64,000 bases of DNA from Okapia johnstoni (GCA_024291935.2 CM044317.1:60564730-60628729), one strand, 5' to 3'; counted from the stretch's first letter, positions 1 through 10,982 are shown. Numbers and translations: made by a program. Notes: generated by a model not told the origin, from the letters alone.

Positions 1-292
1 ATTTATTAGTTCTAATAGTTCTTTTTCTGGAGTCTTTCAGGTTTTATATATATAGTATAATGTCATCTATAAATGAGAATGGTTTACTTCTTTTCCTATT
101 TGGATGTCTGTTATCACTTTTTCTTGTCTTATTTCTGTGGCAAGGACTCCAAATAATACATTGAATGAAAATAGCATGGATGGGTATACTTGCCTTGTTC
201 CTGGTCTTAGAGGAAAAGCTTTTAGCTTTTCATGGTTGAATATGTTAGCTGTGAGTTTGTCAAATATGGCCTTTATTATAGTGAGGCATACT
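1..292 (-). mobile_element. L1 LINE fragment, ORF2 reverse-transcriptase region, antisense
   Basis: Read on the minus strand, this stretch encodes a decayed piece of L1 ORF2p reverse transcriptase. The fragment EKLKAFPLRPGTRQ and the following IRQEK...IQIGKE are typical of the mammalian L1 palm region just before the catalytic FADD box. The catalytic box itself is not preserved, because the frame decays near base 67. The L1 match continues at 525-625 on the other side of a SINE, so both pieces are one old insertion split by the SINE. The element runs off the left edge. It is a fossil and is not expressed as a protein. The family call is confident, the subfamily is unknown. Confidence 0.85.
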
Positions 293-303
293 CCCCCCAC
301 TGC

Positions 304-522
304 TGTGGACTTCCCAGGTGCCACAGTGGTAAATAATCCACTTGTCAATGCAGGAGATATGGGTTTGATCCCTGAGTCAGAAAGGTCCCCTGGAGGAGGA
401 AATGGCAAGCCACTCAAGTATTCTTGCCTGAAAAAATTCCATGGACAGAAGAGCCTGGCAAGCTGTAGCCCATGGGGTTGCAAAGAGTTGGACATGACTG
501 AGCGACTGAGCACACATACACC
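304..522 (+). mobile_element. Bov-tA SINE inserted in L1
   Basis: A tRNA-derived ruminant SINE. It has a tRNA-like head (CACAGTGGTAAATAAT, then a degenerate B box GGTTTGATCCC near 362-372) followed by the BovA body with ATGGACAGAAGAGCCTGG and the 3' end GGACATGACTGAGCG. The last part resembles the 3' end of BovB, which is how BovB enzymes are thought to recognise these SINEs. It splits an antisense L1. A short CTCCCCC at 291-297 and 525-531 may be the remnant of the target-site duplication. Confidence 0.88.
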
Positions 523-524
523 TG

Positions 525-625
525 CTCCCCCTGTACCCACTTTGTTATCATAAACGGAGACTGAATTTTATCAACTTCTCTTTCTGTATTTATCAAGATG
601 ATCATATGATTAGGCTATTTGAATT
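525..625 (-). mobile_element. L1 LINE fragment, continuation of the antisense ORF2
   Basis: The minus-strand translation reads MIILINTEREVDKIQSPFM, the degenerate form of the L1 ORF2 stretch that contains the first reverse-transcriptase aspartate region. It lies immediately upstream, in L1 order, of the fragment at 1-292. This shows that the Bov-tA between them landed inside an existing L1. The right edge is approximate. Confidence 0.75.
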
Positions 626-922
626 CATTATCTAGTCTTCAACTTTCTTGGTATGGAACCAATTAGATAACACTTTATTAAAATACACAATACTTGTTTG
701 TTCTATTCTTTGTTTGGTTCAAATACAAACATTTCAATTACTCACATATTTGAAAAATCCTAAGAATTTTGATCATATAGAGAATCCTAAGCATGTTTCC
801 TTCATTGTCTAAAGAACTCAATGAAGCATCACAGGAATGTGGGCACCCACTATTGCTTTTGCTATTGTTTATTCTTAACAAGCCATATATATTGCAACCA
901 TAATGAATCATTAATTAATCCC
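626..922. other. Anonymous AT-rich intergenic DNA
   Basis: No coding frame, RNA gene or recognisable repeat seen. Confidence 0.5.
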
Positions 923-924
923 CA

Positions 925-1075
925 ACTTTGGGCCAGGAACTATGCTAATATTAGATACTGCCTTATTTAATTCCCTCAAGACCCTATGAGGCTACATCAT
1001 TACTCATATTTCACATATGAAGAATTGATTTTTGTTGGTAACCAAGTATAGAAAGATCACTTACTGAGATCTGAT
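925..1075 (-). repeat. MIR SINE fossil
   Basis: The order 'GGCCAGGAACTATGCTA', 'CCCTATGAGG' and 'CACATATGAAGAA' follows the reverse complement of the mammalian-wide interspersed repeat. It is heavily diverged, as expected for a pre-placental insertion. Confidence 0.65.
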
Positions 1076-1620
1076 CATTTCATCATTGACGTACTTTTAC
1101 AAAAAGGAAAACGTAAACATAGCTGCTCTTGTTGCCCCTCTCTGTTACCCTACAAAAAATACTAGTAAGTTAATACCAATCTCTAGCTGCTAATCTAGGG
1201 ATGTGGTGTTATAAATAAATTATAGCAGCAAATATTTAAATGAATCTAAAAGTTGTTTTCATTAATACCAAACCTCCCCATTAACTACATTCACCTAAGG
1301 CTCCTACTGAAAGCCATGGAAGCAGCATGCAGGTGCCTGCCGTGTGTGTGACATTTTGCTACAGATAATATACATAAGATGAACCCGAATTGACTTTATC
1401 CCTTTATCTATATTCTTAACTGGGTAAATGCCTGCAGAAAAAATTGCAGGGGCAGCACACCCACTCCTCTATGCTACCTAAGCCCTACTCTTCTCTCCCA
1501 TCTTGAGACATTTACTCCCTAAGGCTACTGGCATGGGATCAAAGGAATTTACCAGTCTGTTGAATTTAATCCCAACTTCTATACATTGGGTAAATTCAAT
1601 TGCCCTCAGAAAACATTTAT
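1076..1620. other. Anonymous intergenic DNA
   Basis: No recognisable gene or repeat up to the BovB leader. Short open frames on both strands near 1478-1703 have no familiar sequence, and their right ends overlap the retrotransposon leader. Confidence 0.45.
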
Positions 1621-1832
1621 TCATGGCTTCCCAAGGTGGCAGTGTAGAAGGGCATGCACTCATCTTCTCCTGTGAGAACTCCAAAATTGCAACTAACCAC
1701 TAAACAACCATCAACAGGAGAATGGTGGATCCCACCAAAAAAAGATAGCCCACATCCAAGGGAAAAGGAGAAGCCCCAACAAGATGGTTGGAGGGGCAAA
1801 ATCACGTTTAGAATCAAACCCTATACCCGCCA

Positions 1833-2353
1833 GAGACGCTCAAAGGGCTCAAACAAAACCATGTCTGCACCAGAAACCAGGGACTCCACAAGAGACTGAG
1901 CCAGACCTGCCTTTGAGCAACTGAGTGTCTCCTGCAGAGGCACGGGTCAACAGCGGCATGCCACAGGAGCAGGGATTCCAGCTGCAGCCCAACTGGGAGC
2001 CACAGCGTGTAAACCCCACCAGAGAGTCACTGAACAGACAACCCACAAACCGCAGAGCAATTGTACCAAGAAGTTCTCACAGTGCTGCACAAGTTCTAGG
2101 GCCCACAACAGATTTTCCAACCTGGGGATCCCACAAAGGGGCGGAGAACCCCCAGGGAATTTGACTTTAAAGGCCAATGGGATGTGATTACAGAACTTCC
2201 ACACTACTTGGTAAACAGACACTTGGAGGGCACAAGCAAAACCTTGTGTTCACCAGAACTCAGGAAAAAGGAGTGGTGACGTGACAGGAGACTGAGCCAG
2301 ACATGTCTGTGAGGGTCCCGGAGTCTCTAGCAGAGGCGTGGCTCAACAGTGGC
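1833..2353 (+). repeat. Two-unit direct repeat in the BovB leader
   Basis: Unit one (about 1833-1957) and unit two (about 2215-2353) share in order 'CAAAACC', 'CACCAGAA', 'GAGACTGAGCCAGAC', 'GCAGAGGC' and 'CAACAG(C/T)GGC', at an offset of about 390 bases. They look like diverged monomers of an RTE/L1-type 5' promoter region. Whether this leader belongs to BovB or to another element fused to it cannot be settled from the window. Confidence 0.6.
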
Positions 2354-3025
2354 CAGCCTTGGAGTCAGGGGCACTGAATACAACAGTCCTGGCATAAGTC
2401 CTTTTGAAGGACTACCTGAGGCCAAAAATATAGGCAGAGAACACAGCCCCACACACCAATAGAAAACTGAATTATAAAGATTTGCTGAGCACAGCCCCAC
2501 CCATCAGAGCAAGACCCAGATTCCCCCACAGCCAGTCCCTGCCATCAGAAGGCTTCCACAAGCCTCTTATCCATCAGAGGGCAGACAGAATGGAAACCAC
2601 AATCACAGAAAAACTAACCAAAATGATCACTTGGATCACAGCCTGTCTAATTCAGTGAAGCTATGAGCCAGGCCATGCAGGGCTACCCAAGACAGACGGG
2701 TCATGGTGGAGAGTTCTGACAAAACATAGTCCACTGGAGAAGGGAATGGAAAACCACTTCAGTATTATTGGCTTGAGAACCCCATGAACAGCATGAAAAG
2801 GCAAAAACATATGCCACTGAAAGGTGAACTCCCCAGATAGGTGCCCAATATGCTACTGGAGAAAAGAGGAGAAATAGTTCCAGAAAGAATGAAGAGGCTG
2901 AGCCAAAGTGAAAACAATGCCCAGTTGTATATCTGACTAGTGATGGAAGTAAAATTCGATGCTGTAAACAACAATGTTGCATAAGAACCTAGAGTATTAG
3001 GGCCATGAATCAAGGTAAATTGTAA

Positions 3026-3532
3026 GTGGTCAAACAGGAGATAGCAAGCGTGAAAATCAACATTTTAGGAATCAGCAAACTAAAATGGATGGGAATGGGC
3101 GAATTTAACTCAGATGACCATTATATCTACTACTGTGGCCAAGAATCCCTTAGAAGAAATGGAGTAACCCTCATAGTCAACAAAAGAGTCCAAAATGCAG
3201 TACTTGGGTGCACTTTAAAAAATGACAGAATGATCTATGTTCATTTCCAAAGCAAATCACTCAATATCACAGTAACCCAAGTCTATGTCCCAACCAATAA
3301 TGCCAAAGAAATTGAAGTTGAACGTTTCTATGAGGACCTACAAGATCTGATAGAACAAACACCAAGAAAAGATGTCCTTTTCATCATAGGGGACTGGAAT
3401 GCAAAAATAGGAAGTCAAGGTGTACCTGGAGCAACAGGCAAGTTTGGCCTTGGAGTACAAAATGAAGCAGGGCAAAAGCTAACAGAGTTTTGCCAAGAGA
3501 AAGCACTGGTCATAGCAAACACCCTCTTTTAA
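3026..3532 (+). pseudogene. BovB endonuclease domain, broken ORF
   Basis: A 168-residue open stretch with the EEP (AP-like) endonuclease fold of RTE retrotransposons. This enzyme nicks target DNA to prime reverse transcription. Visible landmarks are NILGISKLKW near the N-end, YIYYCGQESLRRNG, a central VTQVYVPTNN, and the catalytic-region motif FIIGDWNAK at about residues 113-121. It is not a real start: the frame opens with GTG right after a stop that replaces a glutamate codon, and it closes where a CAA codon became TAA. The domain is about three-quarters of the family length. It is a fossil without an intact downstream reverse transcriptase. Confidence 0.88.
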
Positions 3533-4396
3533 CAACACAAGAGACAACTCTACACATGGACATCACCAGATGGGCAACATTGAAATCAGATTGACTATTC
3601 TTTTCAGCCAAAGATGGAGAAGCCCTATACAGTCAGCAAAAACAAGACCGGGAGCAGACTGTGGCTCAGATCTTGAACTCCTTGTTGCCAAATTCAGACT
3701 TAAATTGAAGAAAGTAGGGAAAGCCATTAGACCATTCAGTATGACCTAAATCAAATCCCTTCTGATTATACAGTGGAAGTGACAAATAGATTCAAGGGAT
3801 TAGATTTGATAAATGAGTGCCTGATGAACTATGGACGGAGGTTCATCACATTGTACAAGAGTCAGTGATCACGATCATCCCCAAGAAAAAGAAATGCATA
3901 AAGGCAAATGGTTGTCTGAGGAGGCCTTACAAATAGCTGAGAAAAGAAGTGAAAGGCAAAGGAGAAAAGGAAAGATATACCCATCTGAATGTAGAGTTCC
4001 AAAGAACAGCAAGAAGAGATAGGAAAGCCTTCCTAAGTGATCACTGCAAAGGAATAGAGGAAACATTAGAATGGGAAAGACTAGAGATCTCTTCAAGAAA
4101 ATTAAAGATACCAAGGGAACACTTCATAAAGAGATGGGCACAATAAAGGACAGAAACAGGTGGACCCAACAGAAGCAGAAGATATGAAGAAGAGGTGCCA
4201 AGAATACACAGAAGAATTGTACAAAAAAGATCTTCATGGCCCAGAAAGCCATGATGGTGGGATCACTCACCAAGAGCCAGACATGCTGAAACACAAAATC
4301 AAGTGGGCCTTAGGAAGCATCAATACAAGTAAAGCTAGTGGAGTTGATGGAATTCCAGTTGAGCTATTTAAAATCCTAAAAGATGATGATTGAAAG
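3533..4396 (+). pseudogene. BovB linker and reverse-transcriptase start, frameshifted
   Basis: Short frames at 3831-4022, 3949-4146 and 4160-4393 carry the BovB linker (KWLSEEALQIAEK, then a basic AEFQR-like segment, then EYTEELYKKDLH) and the first conserved piece of reverse transcriptase, ASGVDGIPVELFK. At least three frame changes and a stop after DDD show that it is dead. The sequence ends at the junction with the antisense BovB. Confidence 0.8.
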
Positions 4397-4431
4397 TGCT
4401 GCACTCTGTTCAATTCAGTTCAGTCGCTCAG

Positions 4432-5259
4432 TCATGTCTGATTTTTTGAGACCCCATGGACCAGAGCACGCCAGGCCTCCCTGTCCTTCACCAACTCCTG
4501 GAGTCTACCCAAACTCATGTCCATCGAGTCAGTGATGCCATTCAGCCATCTCATCCTCTGTCGGCCCCTTCTCCTCCTGCCCCAAGTCCTTCCCAGCTTC
4601 AGGGTCTTTTCCAATGAGTCAACTCTTTGCATGAGGTGGCCAAAGTATTGGAGTTTCAGCTTCAACATCAGTCGTTCCAGTGAACACTCAGGACTGATCT
4701 CCTTTAGGAAGGACTGGTTGGATCTCCCTGCAGTCCAAGGGACTCTCAAGAGTCTTCTCCAACACCACAGTTCAAAGGCATCAATTCTTTGGTGCTCAGC
4801 TTTCTTTATAGTCCAACTCTCACATCCATACATGACTACTGGAAAAACCATAGCCTTGACTAGACGGACCTTTGTTAGCAAAGTAATGTCTCTGCTTTTT
4901 AATATGCTGTCTAGGTTTGTCATAACTTTCCTTTCAAGGAGCAAGCATCTTTTAATTTCATAACTGCACTCACCATCTGCAGTGATTTTGGAGCCCAAAA
5001 AATAGTCAGCCACGGTTTCCACTGTTTCCCCATCTATTTGCCATGAAGTGATGGGACCAGATGCCATGATCTTAGTTTTCTGAATGTTGAGCTTTAAGCC
5101 AACTTTTTCATGCTGCTCTTTCACTTTCATCAAGAGGCTCTTTAGTGCTTCTTCGCTTTCTGCCATAAGGGTGCTGTCATCTGCATATTTGAGGTTATTG
5201 ATATTTCTCCCAGCAGTCTTGATTCCAGCTTGTGCTTCATCCAGCCCAGCCTTTCTCAT
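4432..5259 (-). pseudogene. BovB reverse transcriptase: catalytic box to C-terminus
   Basis: A 275-residue open frame on the minus strand. It starts just before the palm motif containing the catalytic aspartates, LKYADDS (YADD at residues 25-28), followed by the thumb region ([28 protein letters not shown]). The RTE C-terminal domain follows, with [14 protein letters not shown] near residue 163 and the end [14 protein letters not shown]. This is the longest intact coding piece of the antisense copy and lacks only the fingers and first palm aspartate. The 'ATG' is internal to the family ORF and not a true start. One residue is missing at DYFLGS relative to the other copies in this window. Confidence 0.88.
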
Positions 5260-5681
5260 GATGTACTCTGAATATCAGTTAAACAAGCAGGGTGACAATA
5301 TACAGCCTTGACATACTCCTTTTCCTATTTGGAACCAGTCTGTTGTTCCATGTCCAGTTCTAACTGTTGCTTCCTGACCTGCATACAGGTTTCTCAAGAG
5401 ACAGGTCAGGTGGTCTGGTATTCCCATCTCTTTCAGAATTTTCCACAGTTTATCGTGATCCACACAGTCAAAGGCTTTGGCATAGTCAATAAAGCAGAAA
5501 TAGATGTTTTTCTGGAACTCTCTTGCTTTTTCGATGATCCAGCGGATGTTGGCAATTGGATCTCTGGTTCCTCTGCCTTTTCTTGAACATCTGGAAGTTC
5601 ACGGTTCACATATTGCTGAAGCCTGGCTTGGAGAATTTTGAGCATTACTTAACTAGCGTGTGAGATGAGTGCAATTGTGTG
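5260..5681 (-). pseudogene. BovB reverse transcriptase: fingers and palm, frameshifted
   Basis: Two overlapping frames (5275-5463 and 5433-5645) together hold LQARLQQYVNRELPDVQ, then DHDKLWKILKEMGIPDHL and the motif GKGVCQGCILSPCLFN. The usual arginine of GVRQG is a cysteine here, a likely CpG-decay change. A frameshift between the two frames scrambles the segment carrying the first catalytic aspartate region (FIDYAKAFD in other copies). Not functional. Confidence 0.82.
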
Positions 5682-6593
5682 TTAGTTTGAGCGTTCTTTG
5701 GCATTGCCTTTCTTTGGGATTGGAATGAAAACTGACCTTTTCCAGTCCTGTGGCCACTGCTGAGTTTTCCAGATTTGCTGGCATATTGAGTGCAGCACTT
5801 TCACAGCATCATCTTTGAGGATTTGAAATAGCTCAACTGGAATTCCATCACCTCCACTAGCTTTGTTCATAGTGATGCTTTCTAAGGCCCACTTGACTTC
5901 ACATTCCAGGATGTCTGGCTCTAGGTGAGTGATCACACCATCGTGATTATCTGGGTTGTGAAGATCTTTTTTGTACAGTTCTTCTATGTATTCTTCTGCT
6001 TCTGTCAGGTCCATACTATTTCTGTCCTTTATCGAGCCCATCTTTGCATGAAATATCCCCTTGATATCTCTGATTTTCTTGAAGAGATCTCTAGTCTTTC
6101 CCATTCTGTTGTTTTCCTTTATTTCTTTGCATTGATCACTGAGGAAGGCTTTCTTATCTCTCCTTGCTATTCTTTGGAACTCTGCATTCAGATGGGAATA
6201 TCTTTCCTTTTCTCCTTTGCTTTTTGCTTCTCTTCTTTTCCCAGCTATTTGTAAGGCCTCCTCAGACAGCCATTTTGCTTTTTTGCATTTCTTTTCCATG
6301 ATCCCTGTCTGCTGTACAATGTCACGAACCTCTGTCCATAGTTCATCAGGCACTCTGGCTATCAGGTCTAGTCCCTTAAATCTATTTGTCACTTCCACTG
6401 TATACTCATAAGGGATTTGATCTAGGTCATACCTGAATGGTCTAGTGGTTTTCCCTACTTTCTTCAATTTAAGTCTGAATTTGGCAACAAGGAGTTCAAG
6501 ATCTGAGCCACAGTCTTGTTTTTGCTGACTGTATGGAGCTTCTCCATCTTTGGTTGCAAAGAATGCAATCAATCTGATTTCGGTGTTGACCAT
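5682..6593 (-). pseudogene. BovB linker and N-terminal reverse transcriptase
   Basis: A 303-residue open frame covering the end of the endonuclease, the basic linker (KWLSEEALQIAGKRREAK, then KAFLSDQCKEI) and the start of reverse transcriptase (ASGGDGIPVELFQILKDDAV, then WKRSVFIPIPKKGNAKE). It is one of the least damaged linkers in the window. The frame opens inside the endonuclease (QNQID region) and is cut at 5682 by a stop after KERSN, where sibling copies continue into a conserved YRTIALISHA-like stretch. Confidence 0.85.
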
Positions 6594-7495
6594 CTGGTGA
6601 TGTCCATGTGTACAGTCTTCTCTTGTGTTGTTGGAAGAGGGTGCTTGCTATGACCAGTGCGTTCCCTTGGCAAAACTCTATTAGCCTTTGCCCTGCTTCA
6701 TTCTGTACTCCAAGGCCAAATTTGCCTGTTACGCCAGGTGTTTCTTCACTTCCTACTTTTGCATTCCAGTCCCCTATAATGAAAAGGACCTCTTTTTGGG
6801 GTGTTAGTTCTAAAAGGTCTTGTAGGTCTTCATAGAACCATTGAAGTTCAGCTTCTTCAGCGTTACTGGTCGGGGCATAGACTTGGATTACCATGATATT
6901 GAATGGTTTGCCTTGGAAACGAACAGAGATCATCCTGTCGTTTTTGAGATTGCATCCAAGTACTGCATTTTGGATTCTTGTTGACCATGATGGCTACTCC
7001 GTTTCTTCTAAGGGATTCCTGCCCACAGTAGTAGATGTAATGGTCATTTGAGTTAAATTCACCCCTTCCAGTCCATCTTAGTTCGCTGATTCCTAGAATG
7101 TCAACGTTCACTCTTGCCATCTCCTGTTTGACCACTTCCAATTTGCCTTGATTCATGGAAGTAACATTCCAGGTTCCTATGCAGTATTGCTCTTTACAGC
7201 ATCGGACTTCGCTTCTATCACCAGTCACATCCACAGCTGGGTATTGTTTTTCCTTTGGCTCCATCCTATCATTCTTTCTGGAGTTATTTCTCCACTGATC
7301 TCCATTAGCATATTGGGCACCTACCCACCTGGGGAGTTCATCTTTCAGTGTCCTATCTTTTTGCCTTTTCATAGTGTTCATGGGGTTCTCAAGGCAAGAA
7401 TACTGAAGTGGTTTGCCATGCCCTTCTCCAGTGGACCACATTCTGTCAGACCTCTCCACCATGACCCATCCGTCTTGGGCGGCCCCACACGGCAT
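6496..7495 (-). pseudogene. BovB endonuclease and N-terminus, frameshifted
   Basis: Frames 6863-7495 and 6496-6933 hold the BovB N-terminal leader peptide region and the endonuclease. CIGTWNVTSMNQGKLEVVKQ contains the first conserved asparagine of EEP nucleases. ILGISELRWTGRGEFNS, DHYIYYCGQES and then FIIGDWNAKVG and a C-terminal SPDGQHRNQIDCIL follow. The catalytic-looking residues are better preserved than in the sense copy. One frameshift near 6930 separates the halves. The open frame at 6863-7495 starts upstream, in leader sequence. Confidence 0.83.
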
Positions 7496-7581
7496 GGCTT
7501 AGTTTTATTGAGATAGATAAGGCTGTGGTCTGTGTGATCAGCTTGGCTAGTTTTCTGTGATTATAGTTTCAGTGTGTCCGG

Positions 7582-8224
7582 TCCCATCACTTCATGGCAA
7601 ATAGATGGGGAAACAGTGGAAACCATGGCTGACCTTAATTTTTGGGCTCCAAAATCACTGCAGATGGTGACTGCAGCCATGAAATTAAAAGATGCTTGCT
7701 CCTTGGAAGGAAAGTTATGGCCAACCTAGACAACATATTAAAAAGCAGAGATGTTGCTTTGCAAAGAAAGGTCCATCTGGTCAAGGCTATGGTTTTTCCA
7801 GTAGTCATGTATGATGTGAGATTTGGACTACAAAGAAAGCTGAGCACCGAAGAATTGATGCTTTTGAACTGTGGTGTTGGAGAAGACTCTTGAGGGTCCC
7901 TTGGACTGCAAGGAGATCCAACCAGTCCATCCTAAAGGAGATCAGTCCTGAGTATTCATTGGAAGGACTGATGTTGAAGCTGAAACTCCAATACTTTGGC
8001 CACCTGATGCACAGAACTGACTCATTGGAAAAGACCCTGATGCTGGGAAAGATTGAGGATGGGAGGAAAAGGGGCCGACAGAGGATGAGATGGCTGGATG
8101 GCATCACCGACTCGATGGACATGAGTTTGGGTAGACTCCAGGAGTTGGTGAAGGACAGGGAGGCCTGGCGTGCTCTGGTCCATGGGGTCACAAAGAGTCG
8201 GACATGACTGAGTGACTGAACTGA
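7582..8224 (+). mobile_element. BovB LINE 3' end, sense
   Basis: Begins abruptly at the [14 protein letters not shown] region and runs to the BovB 3' terminus (GACATGACTGAGTGACTGAACTGA). Two frames (7642-7893, 7890-8207) cover the reverse-transcriptase thumb and C-terminal domain, ending [20 protein letters not shown]. This is probably the remaining 3' end of the sense BovB at 1621-4396, separated by the antisense copy. It could also be an independent truncated insertion. Confidence 0.85.
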
Positions 8225-10982
8225 TGTAGTTAAAATAGGTATTTTAAAATATCCAAATAGAATTAGCTTTTTTTGTGAAGCTATAAGCCTGCACATTCTA
8301 CTGGATAGGATATTCAATTTAAACCATTAAGATTTTCTGAACAAGTGCTTATTAATTGAACCATAGCATTATAGTTGAGTCCCTTTCCACTTCTCTTGTT
8401 AAACCTATTGAGGATGCAATGCAGAGCTATTTAGCAGGTGGCCACATGGTAAAGCAGCAGGACATATATGGCAGGTTCATCCTATAAGTTGCCAGTCGCC
8501 AGACTTTTGCCATTTGGATAGATAGCATCTCTCTGTCTCTTTTTACTTGTTTTAAATATAAAAATGTTTTCCCTTGACAGAATTATAATTCATAGAGGTA
8601 ACTAATGTCATGTTAAATATAAATAATTAATTTAAAACATGAGTCTACAAAACAGTTTGCAAAGCACATGAAATTCTTGCAGAATTTTTTCAAGGTCTCA
8701 TCAGGTCATCTCTAACAGGAAAGTGACTGGTATGGATCTACAAATATTAGTTGTAAATGGCCATGTTCTATGCACAAGCCCATTTAACTCCCAAACATGC
8801 AAATTATACTTTACATAAATGCAAATCATATAATTGTACCCTACAAAGTATCTTTTCTTCCTTTAAATGTTAATAAATCCAAGTTGAAGTGAGTTTGAAC
8901 TTCTCTATCATTAAAGTGTCTTGACTGGGTATGACTGTATGCTGAGTTCCCAAGCTGATTTCTTAGGCCCTTTGCATCATACTTGAGAAAGAACAAAATT
9001 CTGCTCTGGGCACCTGGGCAGGAAGGGCCCTGCCTTGGGAGCTATACTTAAAAAAATTCTGCATATCACAGACAGAAAGAATCTTCCATTAAAGGGAACA
9101 TAAGAGACTATGTCACTCAGAGGGCAGAGCTCAGTTCGAGCCCCTGAGCTACACCTGGAACCCTAAACAACCGTCTTCCTGACCAGCACCATTTAAGCGC
9201 CAGTGGAACACTTTAACCCATAGTTTGCCCTATACCCTCAAAACAGAATTCCACAGTGCTCAAATATCTGTGAGATGTGTCATGTCAACACTGGAGATGG
9301 ATGCTGCTTCAAAGTGATTTGGGAGGCCAACACATGAAGAAAGGAGAAAAATGAATTAACCAAATCCTTTGTCTCACATAGGATGAACGCAGTAAGTTTT
9401 GCATAATGATTTTCCAGTAGCACTGAAAACATCCATTTTTAGGATTCTCTTTGTGTCTCAATTTGTCGTTCTGAAGGCACTCAGAGATTACTTTGGATAC
9501 ACAAAAGTTGCATATGGTGACTAATGCACTCTTTGCAGTATTAAAAAATTCCTGTCATCCTTAAATTTGTATATCTGTGGTCAAATAATGTGCCTAAGGC
9601 ATGATCCTGACTATTTACAGAACTATTTAAGGACAACTAGATGAATACTGAATGTTAGAATATTTTAACCAAAAATATTTAACAAATTTCAATTTTTAAA
9701 GATCAGTTTTTAAAATATATTTTAAAAAATAAGCTTTTAAATATTTTAATAATTATTACATTTGATATATGAAAATGAAAATTTGCACTTGCCTTTATGT
9801 TAGCAGATAAATTTAATATTCTGGAAAAATATACTTTATTGAAAACATAAAAACTACTTTTAATATTTTACATTTAATTTGCATCTTGATAAAAATATTT
9901 TCAATGGATGTACTTTAATGCTTTAGATCGTGACTGCCAATACACAAAAATAATGTAAAAATGTTGATAATGGCAACACAATTAGAGCAGAAATGTGCTA
10001 AAATAAATAACATGTGTTTATATTATTAGCCATAAAACATACTTGGTTCATAAACAGAATACTCAAATATGTGCAATAATAATTAAATTCAATTTTCTTT
10101 GATATCTCAACTTTCAGCATATAAAAAATCATAGCTTTGCAGAAATTCTTTTGATATGAAAGCATATTTGACAGAGTATGAAGTTTGAACAAATTTAAAA
10201 GTTGACACCTCAGTTTATACCTTTTAAATATTTAGACACATGGTATATGTCTAGTATACAATTTTATTCTTGTCCTTGCCCCTCAAATGTTGGGAGAGGC
10301 CTGTTTAAGAATGTAAATGTTTACCATGGATGGATACCACACCTTGAATTAAGGCAGCCTGCGTAAATGAAATGCCTATCCATGTTTATTATTTCAGTCA
10401 AACTATGTGTACATAGTACAGTAGCTTTTAAAAATGAATCATGAAAAAAAATCACAATACATAATGTTTGGACCAACTTACTTATTATTTGCTTTATGGC
10501 AAACACTCATATATGGTAGACTTAAATTATTCCCAGTTAGGCACAAATGCTACTCAGAATTAACATGAAATTAGCAGAAAATTGGAGCTTAAGAATCATT
10601 TTCACAAAATCTCTATCTAAAAGCCCATTTTCAGTTTACATCAGTTCCACTTTTAGTATCTTGTTCTGCAAGGAATCAGTTAACTGATGAATGAAATGTT
10701 TGCTGGGACATTCAAAGTTCATAGGAGACACTTATTCTCCATTATTATCTATCTTAATTATGCATGGTGGTCTTTTCCTCTACTGTCTTTTTCACAACTA
10801 TTACAACATCCAAAGCATTAGTTTAATAAGGCTGGAGACTTTAAGGTCAGATTGGAAATAAAGGGAAACATCAACAAGCTCTGTCACCATAGAGAAGCAT
10901 TCTTACAAAGATATCCCAACATTTCCTTTAAGAATGATTGCATTTGCAACAACATAAGAATCCAACAGAGAATCCCAACAGA
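8225..10982. other. Anonymous AT-rich intergenic DNA
   Basis: No gene or confident repeat seen. 9640-10000 is very AT-rich with runs of TTTTAAA-type sequence. 9000-9380 is less AT-rich and looks like ordinary single-copy DNA. Confidence 0.5.

Larger units (their letters stand above)
1621..4396 (+). mobile_element. BovB (RTE-type) LINE, sense copy, 5' two-thirds
   Basis: A non-LTR retrotransposon in sense orientation: a long untranslated leader (about 1621-2700), the apurinic-type endonuclease (about 2980-3600), the linker, and the beginning of reverse transcriptase, which stops at 4396. There the sequence switches abruptly to the antisense strand of another BovB. Nonsense changes bracket the endonuclease (TAA at 3023-3025 and 3530-3532). 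Compared with the copy at 22.4-23.9 kb, about 740 bases of reverse transcriptase are absent between 4396 and the probable 3' remainder at 7582-8224. The 5' limit is uncertain because the leader extends about 950 bases further than in the antisense neighbour. Confidence 0.85.
4397..7581 (-). mobile_element. BovB LINE, near full-length antisense copy
   Basis: Reads from the BovB 3' terminus (TCAGTTCAGTCGCTCAGTCATG sense on this strand, near 4404-4440) back through reverse transcriptase, linker and endonuclease to leader sequence near 7581. At about 3.18 kb it is close to the usual BovB length. All protein domains are present in the right order, but the ORF is split by frameshifts near 5265, 5450-5680, 6495-6590 and 6930. 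It sits within a sense BovB, and no target-site duplication is visible at 4397/7581. Insertion therefore probably came with a target deletion, or later rearrangement removed the duplication. Confidence 0.9.

Noticed and set aside
104..553. 149-codon plus-strand open frame
   Set aside because: It crosses an antisense L1 and a sense Bov-tA. The protein is a chance reading of repeats.
4517..4963. Plus-strand frame of 148 codons rich in serine and leucine
   Set aside because: It is the antisense of the BovB C-terminal domain. The same shadow appears opposite each BovB copy (for example 7805-8317, 34511-35005, 41905-42387).
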